From positions 863,001 through 927,000 of the forward strand of contig NZ_VFPT01000001.1 of the NCBI RefSeq assembly GCF_006716865.1: 64,000 bases of DNA, read 5' to 3'. The stretch is from Roseinatronobacter monicus. Its GTDB lineage: Bacteria > Pseudomonadota > Alphaproteobacteria > Rhodobacterales > Rhodobacteraceae. A model generated the notes under the pieces. That model was not told the DNA's origin. It saw nothing but the letters and a program-made list of their open reading frames with translations, and made no database searches. Positions 51,779 to 60,306 of the stretch are shown one piece after another. Position 1 is the stretch's first letter. Every line of letters starts with the position of its first letter. Both the position numbers and the translations under genes were made by a program.

Positions 51779-53227
51779 ATGCTAGATATTCGTCCTATCG
51801 TTCATCTGATCGGTTTGCTGGGCCTCGTTTTCGGGGTCTTGATGCTGATTCCTGCTGCGGTGGACTGGCAGGCGGGCAATGACAACTGGCACGCCTTTGC
51901 GCGGGCGAGTTTTATCGTATGTGTCATTGGCGGTCTGGCCGCGTTGACCACACGCAACGGGCTTGATGCGGGGCTGGGGCGGCGGCAATCGTTTTTGCTG
52001 ACCGCCAGTGTCTGGGCGGTGCTGCCTGCCTTGGGGGCGATCCCTTTTGCCTTGGGCGCACCACAAGCTGATCTGACACATGCCTATTTCGAGGCGATGT
52101 CAGGCATGACGACCACGGGCACCACGGTGTTTGTCGGGCTACAGGACATGCCGCCGGGTGTTTTGATCTGGCGCTCCATGCTGCAATGGCTGGGGGGATT
52201 GGGTATTGTCATTGTGGCACTTGTGTTTCTGCCTGTGCTGCGCGTGGGCGGGATGCAGCATTTTCAGGCCGAAGCCTTTGACACAATGGGCAAGGTGCTG
52301 CCGCGTGTCTATGATATTTCAGCAGGCTTGTTGCAGGTCTATTTCGGCCTGACGCTTGCTGCGACTGCGGGCTACATGGCCTTTGGCATGACTGGTTTTG
52401 ACGCGATCAATCATGCAATGACGACCATTGCGACAGGTGGCTTCTCGACAAGCGACGCCTCATTCACACGTTTCACCGGGGCACTGGAATATGTCTCGGT
52501 GCTGTTCATGGTGCTGGCGGGCCTGCCCTTCATCCGCTTCATTCAGCTATTGGGCGGGTCATGGTCGGCAGTGTGGAAGGATGTGCAGGTCCGCGCCTTT
52601 CTGCGTTGGATTTCCTACGCGGTCGGCGCAGTTATCGTGTATCGCCTGATGACCAGCGATGCAGGGTTTATGGATGTTCTGCGCGGCACGTTGTTCAATG
52701 TTGTGACGCTGTTTACTGGTACGGGCTATAGCAGCGAAGATGTGGCTGGTTGGGGGGATTTCCCTGTGCTGGTGGTCATTCTCGTGGGGTTTATCGGGGC
52801 CTGCACGGCCTCTACTGGCTGCGCGCTCAAGATATTCCGCTATCTTGTATTGTTCGAAGCGATCCGCGCGCAGATGCAGCGTTTGCGCAGGCCCAATGAA
52901 GTGGTGGCGCTGCGCCTTGGCGGCAAGCGCCTGCAACCGGATGTGATTTCATCGGTAATCGTAATGTTCACTGTCTTTGTCGCCAGCTTTGTCTTTCTCG
53001 CGGTGGCGCTGTCGTTGACAGGGCTGGAATTGCGCACTGCGATCACCGCCGCATGGACGTCAATCTGCAATGTCGGCCCCGTTTTCGGGCTGGAAGTTGG
53101 CGAGACAGGGGCGGTCGATAACTTTCCGACCTCGGCCAAATGGCTGATGATTGGCGGCATGTATCTGGGGCGGCTGGAAGTGCTGGCGGTTCTGGTGCTG
53201 TTGCTGCCACGTTTCTGGCGCGGATAG
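51779..53227 (+). CDS. trkH: Potassium uptake protein TrkH
   Basis: A 482-residue K+ channel-like protein with four MPM repeats. Selectivity filter segments are visible: AMSGMTTTGTTVF, TIATGGFSTSDASF, NVVTLFTGTGYSSED and CNVGPVF, each around the conserved Gly. QWLGGLGIVIVAL is also typical. It imports K+ with a TrkA-type partner that is not encoded here. It fits ionic homeostasis together with the Mrp operon. Confidence 0.95.
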   Translation: MLDIRPIVHLIGLLGLVFGVLMLIPAAVDWQAGNDNWHAFARASFIVCVIGGLAALTTRNGLDAGLGRRQSFLLTASVWAVLPALGAIPFALGAPQADLTHAYFEAMSGMTTTGTTVFVGLQDMPPGVLIWRSMLQWLGGLGIVIVALVFLPVLRVGGMQHFQAEAFDTMGKVLPRVYDISAGLLQVYFGLTLAATAGYMAFGMTGFDAINHAMTTIATGGFSTSDASFTRFTGALEYVSVLFMVLAGLPFIRFIQLLGGSWSAVWKDVQVRAFLRWISYAVGAVIVYRLMTSDAGFMDVLRGTLFNVVTLFTGTGYSSEDVAGWGDFPVLVVILVGFIGACTASTGCALKIFRYLVLFEAIRAQMQRLRRPNEVVALRLGGKRLQPDVISSVIVMFTVFVASFVFLAVALSLTGLELRTAITAAWTSICNVGPVFGLEVGETGAVDNFPTSAKWLMIGGMYLGRLEVLAVLVLLLPRFWRG

Positions 53228-53292
53228 CGCGCGCTTGCACCGCCCCTATGTGCCGCGTAACTGTTGGCGCAGATCACATGAGATATGCCGCG

Positions 53293-54033
53293 ATGAAGCC
53301 TTTTCTTGTATTGCAACTGCGCCCCGAGACAGAGGCGGCGGATGAGGAATTTGACGCGATCCTGCGGCGTGCGCAGTTGGACCTGCACAATGTGCAGCGT
53401 ATGCGACTGGATCAGGTGGATCTGCCTTCAGAGCTTGATCTGTCGGCCCTGTCTGGCGTGATCGTCGGCGGTGGGCCGGGCTGTGTCAGCGATCCGGTGG
53501 ACGCAAAAGACCCGACCGAAGCAAGGATCGAGGCGCAGATACTTGGGCTGATGCCACGTATCATTGCGCAGGATGTGCCGTTTCTGGGGTGTTGCTACGG
53601 GATCGGGATACTGGGGCGTCATCTCGATGCGCCCGTCTCGAAAACCTATCACGGCGAGGCGATCGGGCCGATCAGCTGCCATCGCCGCCCGGAAAGTGCA
53701 GGTGACCCGCTTCTGGACGGGGTGCCCGACAGGTTCACCGCGCTGGTGGGCCACAAGGAGGCGCTGGATGCGCTGCCGGATGGGGCCACGCATTTGCTGG
53801 AAGGGGCGCGCTGCCCCATCCAGATGTTGCGCTACGGCGCGCGCGTCTATGCGACGCAATTCCACCCCGAAGCAGATGGCACCAGCTTCGCGCTGCGCAT
53901 TCGGGTCTACCGGGACAAGGGGTATTTCCACCCGGACGAGGCAGATGCCCTGACAGAGCGATGCGCAGATGTGCAAACCGAAATCTCGGGCCGTATTCTG
54001 GCCAATTTCACGCGGCATTTCGCCAGCGCCTAG
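53293..54033 (+). CDS. Class I glutamine amidotransferase (GMP-synthase-like)
   Basis: A 246-residue GATase1 domain protein. The nucleophile Cys lies in VPFLGCCYGIGILGRHL, and the catalytic His-Glu pair in YATQFHPEADG; VIVGGGPGCVSDP is the oxyanion-region strand. It has no synthetase partner domain. Such stand-alone proteins are annotated as GMP synthase-like or glutamine amidotransferase, and true substrates are unknown. The start is the ATG at 53293 (MKPFLVLQL); an ATG at 53278 is possible. Confidence 0.85.
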   Translation: MKPFLVLQLRPETEAADEEFDAILRRAQLDLHNVQRMRLDQVDLPSELDLSALSGVIVGGGPGCVSDPVDAKDPTEARIEAQILGLMPRIIAQDVPFLGCCYGIGILGRHLDAPVSKTYHGEAIGPISCHRRPESAGDPLLDGVPDRFTALVGHKEALDALPDGATHLLEGARCPIQMLRYGARVYATQFHPEADGTSFALRIRVYRDKGYFHPDEADALTERCADVQTEISGRILANFTRHFASA

Positions 54034-54144
54034 AGCGCTGCACCTGACATAGCCGTCCCTGCGCCGCAAGTCTTGCCACAAGCGCCGCGCAGCGTTGGCA
54101 AGCCAGTCCCTTATGGGTGGGGTGAGGGGCTGTAGCGGGCGCTG

Positions 54145-54399
54145 TCAGCTTTGGCTGGCAAGCTTTTCAATCGCCTCGGCTGTGCGTCGGGTGTTGCCGT
54201 AGATACCCAGCCCCAAATAGATAAATCCACCCATCAGCATCAGGTAGAGCGCTCCGCCAAACCAGATCCCCAAACCAGCCAGCAAGCCGCCCTCGACTGT
54301 GAACATTGTGACCAGTCCGCCAATAAGCACACCAAGCCCGCCAAGGATCACAATGACATTGATGATCCGTTCCAGCCATAAAATGAAAAAGTCGCGCAT
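54145..54399 (-). CDS. Small inner-membrane protein
   Basis: An 84-residue protein with two hydrophobic helices, IINVIVILGGLGVLIGGLVTMF and FGGALYLMLMGGFIYLGLGIY, and a C-terminal NTRRTAEAIEKLASQS. The ATG at 54399 has a strong GGAGG ribosome site. I recall similar proteins (R-I-V/I-N-V-I-V ... YLGLGIY-x-N-T-R-R-T-A-E-A) in other Rhodobacteraceae as uncharacterised. No function can be named. Confidence 0.8.
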   Translation of the reverse strand: MRDFFILWLERIINVIVILGGLGVLIGGLVTMFTVEGGLLAGLGIWFGGALYLMLMGGFIYLGLGIYGNTRRTAEAIEKLASQS

Positions 54400-54670
54400 G
54401 TGAAATCCTCCGTCTTGAACACGCGTGGATGCGCCGCGAAAGTGGTGAGAAGCTTGCGGCAACAACCTCTGAGCGAGCAGACCTCATCCCGATCCGGCGA
54501 CGAAGTCAAGGGCACGGGCTGACTTGGGTGCCGCCAAGCATCGCAGCTTACAGCGCCAGCGCGCAGCAAGGACCGAAGCGCCTTGCCGCCGCGACTGTCA
54601 GATGATGAACACTTACATCTTGCAGGTGCCGGGTGTGCACCGGCACCGCTTGCACGTCAGCATGCGCGCG

Positions 54671-56479
54671 TCAGTTCCAGCACGATACCAGAACCGTAAG
54701 ATCACCCGCCTTGCGTGTCAGCATTTCAGGCGCAACGACAACGTCATCGCGCAATGTTCCGCTTGAGATGTCGCTGTTGCGCAGAAATTCCTGAATGGCG
54801 GAAGAATTGACCGCGAAATTCACATCTGCGGGCAACTGGCGGCCATCGTCCTGAGGTTGGCCAAGCAACATGCCAATGACTGCCCCACTCGTTCCAAAGA
54901 CCGGCCCGCCCAGATCACCCTGCCGGATATCTGCGCTCAGACGCAGGGTCGCGGGTTCTCCGTTCAGGCCTTGCATGGCCTCTACGCGGCCAAATGTCAG
55001 CACTGGCCGTGTCATCACATCCTCAAAGGAAAAGCCCGCAATCGTGACCTCTCCGCCAAGGGTGGCCTCAGTGTTCTGGAACTGTGCAAATGCCATCGGC
55101 ACAAGCGGTGTTTCGGGTTGCAGTACGGCAATCCCCAGTTCCTCGTCGCGCGCGATCACGCGGGCATTATAGGCCTCGTCAATGGTGATACGGCCGCAAT
55201 TGGCCACCGCGTCTGAACTGGTCAGAACCGTGCCGGTTGCATCGACATAAAAGCCCGACCGTGAAAATTCCGGCCGCCGCACGGACAGACCCGCCAAAAG
55301 TGCGGTGCGCTGCACTGTGCTGGGTTGACCGGCACTTGCCGGCAAGCTGCCGCTGAAGGTTTCAAAGCTTGCTTCCATCATGGGCAAGACGCGTTCCATC
55401 TGATCGTCATTCTCGGGCGTCCAGATCAATGTAAAGCCCTTGATCTCGCCATTGCGGAACTGCGCGATTGTATGCGAGCGCAGTTCGTCATTCTGACCTG
55501 TCAGCACAAAGGAATTCTGCTGCCGCTCGCGCGTCCCTTCCAAAGGTACGATTTCCAGCGTTTGCATGATTTCATACAGGCCAAATAGTGTGGATTGTGT
55601 CCCTTCCTGACTGATGAGCAAGGCACGCACGCCGCTGTCATTGCGTTCGGAGAAATGCGCAAAAGGGGTTTCGTGGCGGTCGAACTCAATCATGGTAAGG
55701 GGCAGATCAATGCTGATGCCGGCCTCCTCGTCGCGCCAGGTGTCCATACCAAGCGAGGCCAACTCGCTTTGGTAGCCGTCCAGCAAGTCATTGCGCTGCC
55801 GGGTTGTCAGCACACCAGTCGCCTCAAGGCCGCGATCTTCTTGCCACGCGCTCATGGCGCGGCGCGTGCCGGGGCCAAAAGCAGCATCAATGCCAAGATT
55901 GTAAAACCCGAACCATTGCAGGGCGGTCTGAATCTCGGCGCGTGTGTCGCGGTCAAGCGACCGCTCCGAGGCCTGCGCCTCGCGCAGCGTTTCTTCCGGC
56001 TCTGGTTCCGGCTCCGGTTCGGGCACTGGCTCTGGCTCCGGCTCCGGCTCCGGCTCGATAACTGCGAGTTCTTGTTCCGGCTCTGGCTGCGGCAATTCGT
56101 CTTGAGCGGACAGGGCAGGGGATGCAGGGGTGCCGTCCGTCGGGAAAATCTGTTCCAGATAATCAGAGCCAGTGCTGACGAACGCATCTGCGGGAATAGC
56201 CCGCTCTGCGCGCAATTGCCTGCGGACATTAAAGGCATCTGTCTCACTCTCGAACGGGCCGACGCTGATCGCATACCAGTTGCTTGGCAGGCGGAACCCA
56301 CTGACATTGCCCAACTGATCCTCGATTTGCTGCGCACGCGCCAGCGCATCTTCAAGCTCGCGCTGCGCCTCAATCTGGACCCAACGCTGTTCCTGTGCGA
56401 CCGCGGTGTTGCCGATAACCAACGCGATCACCGTTAGGCTTGCTGCCCGGAATGCCATGCGGCCCGTCTGAAAAACCAT
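54671..56479 (-). CDS. Exported peptidoglycan-binding protein with degenerate trypsin-like domain
   Basis: A 602-residue exported protein. Residues 1-30 form a signal peptide (RAASLTVIALVIGNTAVAQ). A SPOR-like segment follows (WYAISVGPFESETDAFNVRRQL), then a Glu-Pro repeat stretch (EPEPEPEPEPVPEPEP), a PG_binding_1 domain (RAEIQTALQWFGFYNLGIDAAFGPGTRRAMSAWQ), and a C-terminal trypsin-like fold. In that fold the catalytic His position reads TSSDAV (Asp423) and the Ser position reads GDLGGPV (Leu523), so protease activity is not expected. The ATG at 56479 has AAGGA upstream. Probably an envelope scaffold or substrate-binding pseudoprotease. Confidence 0.8.
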   Translation of the reverse strand: MVFQTGRMAFRAASLTVIALVIGNTAVAQEQRWVQIEAQRELEDALARAQQIEDQLGNVSGFRLPSNWYAISVGPFESETDAFNVRRQLRAERAIPADAFVSTGSDYLEQIFPTDGTPASPALSAQDELPQPEPEQELAVIEPEPEPEPEPVPEPEPEPEPEETLREAQASERSLDRDTRAEIQTALQWFGFYNLGIDAAFGPGTRRAMSAWQEDRGLEATGVLTTRQRNDLLDGYQSELASLGMDTWRDEEAGISIDLPLTMIEFDRHETPFAHFSERNDSGVRALLISQEGTQSTLFGLYEIMQTLEIVPLEGTRERQQNSFVLTGQNDELRSHTIAQFRNGEIKGFTLIWTPENDDQMERVLPMMEASFETFSGSLPASAGQPSTVQRTALLAGLSVRRPEFSRSGFYVDATGTVLTSSDAVANCGRITIDEAYNARVIARDEELGIAVLQPETPLVPMAFAQFQNTEATLGGEVTIAGFSFEDVMTRPVLTFGRVEAMQGLNGEPATLRLSADIRQGDLGGPVFGTSGAVIGMLLGQPQDDGRQLPADVNFAVNSSAIQEFLRNSDISSGTLRDDVVVAPEMLTRKAGDLTVLVSCWN

Positions 56480-56617
56480 TCGCTGTCGTCCTTTCAAAAT
56501 CATCTTGTTCGCTTTCATGTCACGGACGACGAACGGGTTTGTCCGTTGACCCTGCGCGGCAGCTTGCCTATTGAGGCGCAGCTTTAAGAAAAACTGCGCA
56601 CAAAACAAGAGGCGGCC

Positions 56618-57559
56618 ATGCATCAGGGGTCTGATTCCACATCACAAAAGCCACAGTGCTTTCAGGAAATCATCCTGCGGCTGCAAAATTACTGGGCCAC
56701 GAAGGGCTGCGCCATCCTTCAACCCTATGACATGGAGGTGGGCGCAGGCACGTTTCACCCCGCCACAACGCTGCGCGCGTTGGGCACGAAGGCGTGGGCG
56801 GCGGCCTATGTGCAGCCCTCGCGCCGACCCACCGATGGGCGCTATGGCGAGAACCCAAACCGTCTGCAACACTATTACCAGTATCAGGTCATCATCAAAC
56901 CCTCGCCGCCCGATTTGCAGGACTTGTATCTGGGCAGCCTGCGCGCCATTGGCATTGATGACAGCCTGCATGACATCCGCTTTGTCGAGGATGACTGGGA
57001 AAGCCCGACGCTGGGCGCTTGGGGCTTGGGCTGGGAAGTCTGGTGTGACGGGATGGAAGTGTCGCAATTCACCTATTTTCAACAGGTTGGCGGGCATGAT
57101 TGTCATCCCGTTTCGGGCGAGTTGACCTATGGGCTGGAGCGATTGGCGATGTATGTGCTGGGCGTCGATCATGTGATGGACATGCCCTTCAACGCGCCGG
57201 ATGCGCTGATCCCGCTAAGTTATGGTGACATCTTCCGCCAGACCGAACAGGAATATTCGCGCCACAATTTCCACGCCGCCACAACCGAGACGCTGTTGCG
57301 CCATTTTGAGGATGCAGAGGCAGAGTGCCGCCACTTGCTGGACGCTGCGCCCGAAGACCCCGCAACCGGTAAACGCATCATCATGGTGCATCCCGCCTAT
57401 GACCAATGCATCAAGGCCAGCCATCTGTTCAACCTGCTGGATGCGCGCGGTGTGATCTCTGTGACCGAGCGTCAGGCCTATATCGGACGCGTGCGCACAC
57501 TTGCCAAGCTCTGCGCCGATGACTTTGTGCAGACCGATGCGGGCGGGGTAGCGGCGTGA
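56618..57559 (+). CDS. glyQ: Glycyl-tRNA synthetase alpha subunit
   Basis: A 313-residue GlyQ of the heterotetrameric bacterial enzyme. [42 protein letters not shown] is the conserved start, and [33 protein letters not shown] and [26 protein letters not shown] complete the catalytic class II core. It charges tRNA-Gly together with GlyS. The GTGA overlap joins it to the DUF6446 gene. Confidence 0.97.
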   Translation: MHQGSDSTSQKPQCFQEIILRLQNYWATKGCAILQPYDMEVGAGTFHPATTLRALGTKAWAAAYVQPSRRPTDGRYGENPNRLQHYYQYQVIIKPSPPDLQDLYLGSLRAIGIDDSLHDIRFVEDDWESPTLGAWGLGWEVWCDGMEVSQFTYFQQVGGHDCHPVSGELTYGLERLAMYVLGVDHVMDMPFNAPDALIPLSYGDIFRQTEQEYSRHNFHAATTETLLRHFEDAEAECRHLLDAAPEDPATGKRIIMVHPAYDQCIKASHLFNLLDARGVISVTERQAYIGRVRTLAKLCADDFVQTDAGGVAA

Positions 57560-58065
57560 CGGGGCGCATTCTGGTCAGCTTTTTGCTGCTGGCGACCGTG
57601 CTTGCGGGCGTGGGCACGTATTATTTTCAGGTGTATGGCTTCTATGATGAGTTGCCAGCGCAAGACACTGTGCGCCTGACTGCTGCGGGCGAAGATGCGC
57701 TGCAGGACTTTGCTGTACGCAACTTCCAAGGCATCGACTCTGACAGCTCGCCCATCCGCTACCGTGCCTGTTTCGACATAGACGTCGCGGCGGAGGTGCT
57801 GGTCCCTTACACGGGTGCTACCCCCCTCAATGCGCCAAACTGGTTCGACTGTTTCGACGCGGGCGCGTTGACCGTGGCCTTGCGTGACAACCGCGCGCAG
57901 GCCTTCATGGCCGAGGGGAATATCAGCTATGGCATTGACCGCGTTGTCGTCCTGATGGACGGGCGCGGCTATGCGTGGCAACAGATCAACCCCTGCGGCG
58001 AGGCCCATTTCGATGGCGACCCTGTCCCCCAAGGCTGCCCGCCGCCCCCTGAACGCAGAGATTGA
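57556..58065 (+). CDS. DUF6446 family protein
   Basis: A 169-residue membrane-anchored protein. An N-terminal signal anchor ([20 protein letters not shown]) precedes a periplasmic domain with cysteines at RACFDID, WFDCFDA, NPCGEA and GCPPPP. It starts at a GTG overlapping the glyQ stop and sits 3 bp before glyS. I know this family as DUF6446, located between glyQ and glyS in Rhodobacteraceae. Function unknown; the Cys pattern suggests disulfides in the periplasm. Confidence 0.8.
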   Translation: MTGRILVSFLLLATVLAGVGTYYFQVYGFYDELPAQDTVRLTAAGEDALQDFAVRNFQGIDSDSSPIRYRACFDIDVAAEVLVPYTGATPLNAPNWFDCFDAGALTVALRDNRAQAFMAEGNISYGIDRVVVLMDGRGYAWQQINPCGEAHFDGDPVPQGCPPPPERRD

Positions 58066-58068
58066 CCC

Positions 58069-60225
58069 ATGGCTGACCTACTGATCGAGCTGTTTTCCGA
58101 AGAAATCCCCGCGCGCATGCAGCTGGGTGCATCTGACGCGCTCAAGCGGCTGGTGACCGACGGTCTGGTCGAGGCGGGCCTGACCTATGCCCATGCACAG
58201 GCCTTTGCCACGCCGCGCCGCCTTGCGCTGGCGGTGCAAGGGCTGTCCGAGCATTCGCCCACCACGCGCGAAGAACGGCGCGGGCCGAAAGTCGGCGCGC
58301 CGGACAAGGCGGTTGAGGGGTTCTTGCGCTCGACGGGCCTGAGCATGGATGATCTGGAAATCCGCGACGACAAGAAGGGGCAGGTTTATGTCGCGCGCGT
58401 TGTGACCGAAGGGCGCGCCGCCCCCGCCATCGTGGCCGAGGTTCTGGAACAGACGATCCGCAATTTCCCTTGGCCCAAATCCATGCGCTGGGGGAACGGG
58501 TCTTTGCGTTGGGTGCGGCCCTTGCATTCGATCCTGTGCATCCTGAGCCGCGAGGACGGGGCCGAAGTGGTGCCGCTGACCTTGGACGGGATCACCGCGG
58601 GCGACACGACACGCGGACACCGTTTCATGGCGCCAGACGCATTTTCTGTCACAAATTTAGATGACTACGCGGCGAAGTTGAAGCGCGCCAAGGTCATTCT
58701 GGACCCGACCGAGCGCGCGGATCATATCTGGAACGAGGCCAGCCAGATGGCCTTTGCATCCGGGCTGGAACTGGTCGAGGATCGCGGCCTGCTGGCCGAA
58801 GTTGCGGGGCTTGTTGAATGGCCCGTGGTGCTGCTGGGCCGGATTGAGGAGCAATTTCTGGGCCTTCCGCCCGAAGTGCTGCAAACCTCAATGAAAGAAC
58901 ACCAGAAATTCTTTTCTCTGCGCGACCCGAAATCTGGGCAGGTTGTGGGGTTTGTGACCGTGGCCAACCGCGAAACGGTTGACGGCGGCGCGACCATTCT
59001 GGCGGGCAATCAAAAGGTTCTGGCCGCACGGTTGTCAGATGCGAAGTTCTTTTGGGACAATGACTTGCGCACCATTGCTGATGTGGGGCTTGAAGGTATG
59101 GGGGCAGGGCTGGCGGATGTGACCTTCCACAACAAGCTTGGCTCGCAAGCCGACCGCGTCGCACGGATCGCAGCTCTCGCGCGCGAAATCGCGCCGCTGG
59201 TGGGGGCCGATGCGGAACAGGCAGCTTTGGCCGCTCGCGTGGCGAAATCGGACCTGCGGTCTGAGATGGTCGGCGAGTTCCCCGAATTGCAGGGCTTGAT
59301 GGGAAGCTATTATGCGCGGGAGGCGGGCCTGCCCGAAGACGTGGCGCGCGTCTGTGTGGAACATTACCAGCCGCTTGGGCCATCGGATTCCGTGCCGTCC
59401 TCACCGGTTTCTGTGGCCGTGGCTTTGGCCGACAAGATCGACACGCTGACAGGGTTCTGGGCGATTGATGAGAAGCCCACGGGGTCGAAAGACCCCTACG
59501 CGCTGCGCCGCGCCGCGTTGGGGGTTATTCGGTTGGTGTTGGGGAATGGTTTGCGAATGCCGCTTTGTAACGCGATAGGTTTTGGCTTTGGTAACAACAT
59601 TTACCGAATAAACCTTCTCGATTTGCATGAATCAGTGGAGCATTTTCTGATAGATCAAGGGAAAGCTGGCTTCATCACCGACGGGTCAGATACTCTTTCA
59701 ACAAACCTCCTTGCCTTCTTCCACGAACGCCTCAAGGTCCATCTGCGCGAGCAGGGAATCCGCCATGATGTCATCGACGCCTGCCTTGCCATGCCGGGCA
59801 ATGATGATCTGACCCTGCTGGTCAAACGCGCCGAAGCCCTCAGCGCCTTCCTGAGAACCAGCGATGGTGAAAACCTGCTGCAAGGGTTCAAGCGTGCCAA
59901 CAACATTCTAACGAAGGAAGAAGCGAAGGACGGGGTCGAATACTCGTTTGGTCCTGACCCGAAACTGGCCGAAACAAACGCGGAGCGCGCGCTGTTCAAA
60001 GCGCTCGATCTGGCCGAGGCTGCGATCACGCCCGCACTACAGGCCGAGGATTTCGCCGCCGCCATGTCGGCCATGGCGTCCCTGCGCGCGCCGATTGATG
60101 CGTTCTTCGAGGCTGTACAAATCAATACCGACAGTCAGATCATCCGCCGCAACCGGCTGAACCTGCTGCACCGCATCCGTGCGACCTGTCTGCAAGTGGC
60201 CGATCTGACGCGGGTCGAGGGATAG
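58069..60225 (+). CDS. glyS: Glycyl-tRNA synthetase beta subunit
   Basis: A 718-residue GlyS. It has the N-terminal MADLLIELFSEEIPARMQ, TPRRLALAVQGL, WPKSMRWGNGSLRWVRPLHSILCIL and the HD-like segment LADKIDTLTGFWAIDEKPTGSKDPYALRRAALGVIRLVL, with the C-terminal tRNA-binding domain. The gene contains a short region around 59540-59720 with visibly lower GC than the rest, but the frame is intact. It works with GlyQ. Confidence 0.97.
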   Translation: MADLLIELFSEEIPARMQLGASDALKRLVTDGLVEAGLTYAHAQAFATPRRLALAVQGLSEHSPTTREERRGPKVGAPDKAVEGFLRSTGLSMDDLEIRDDKKGQVYVARVVTEGRAAPAIVAEVLEQTIRNFPWPKSMRWGNGSLRWVRPLHSILCILSREDGAEVVPLTLDGITAGDTTRGHRFMAPDAFSVTNLDDYAAKLKRAKVILDPTERADHIWNEASQMAFASGLELVEDRGLLAEVAGLVEWPVVLLGRIEEQFLGLPPEVLQTSMKEHQKFFSLRDPKSGQVVGFVTVANRETVDGGATILAGNQKVLAARLSDAKFFWDNDLRTIADVGLEGMGAGLADVTFHNKLGSQADRVARIAALAREIAPLVGADAEQAALAARVAKSDLRSEMVGEFPELQGLMGSYYAREAGLPEDVARVCVEHYQPLGPSDSVPSSPVSVAVALADKIDTLTGFWAIDEKPTGSKDPYALRRAALGVIRLVLGNGLRMPLCNAIGFGFGNNIYRINLLDLHESVEHFLIDQGKAGFITDGSDTLSTNLLAFFHERLKVHLREQGIRHDVIDACLAMPGNDDLTLLVKRAEALSAFLRTSDGENLLQGFKRANNILTKEEAKDGVEYSFGPDPKLAETNAERALFKALDLAEAAITPALQAEDFAAAMSAMASLRAPIDAFFEAVQINTDSQIIRRNRLNLLHRIRATCLQVADLTRVEG

Positions 60226-60306
60226 CACCCCCAGTTCGGGCGTTAACAAATCCTTGAGTCCGGGGCGCATATCCCTATGCTGCGCCGCAGCCATAAGGTG
60301 ACGTAA

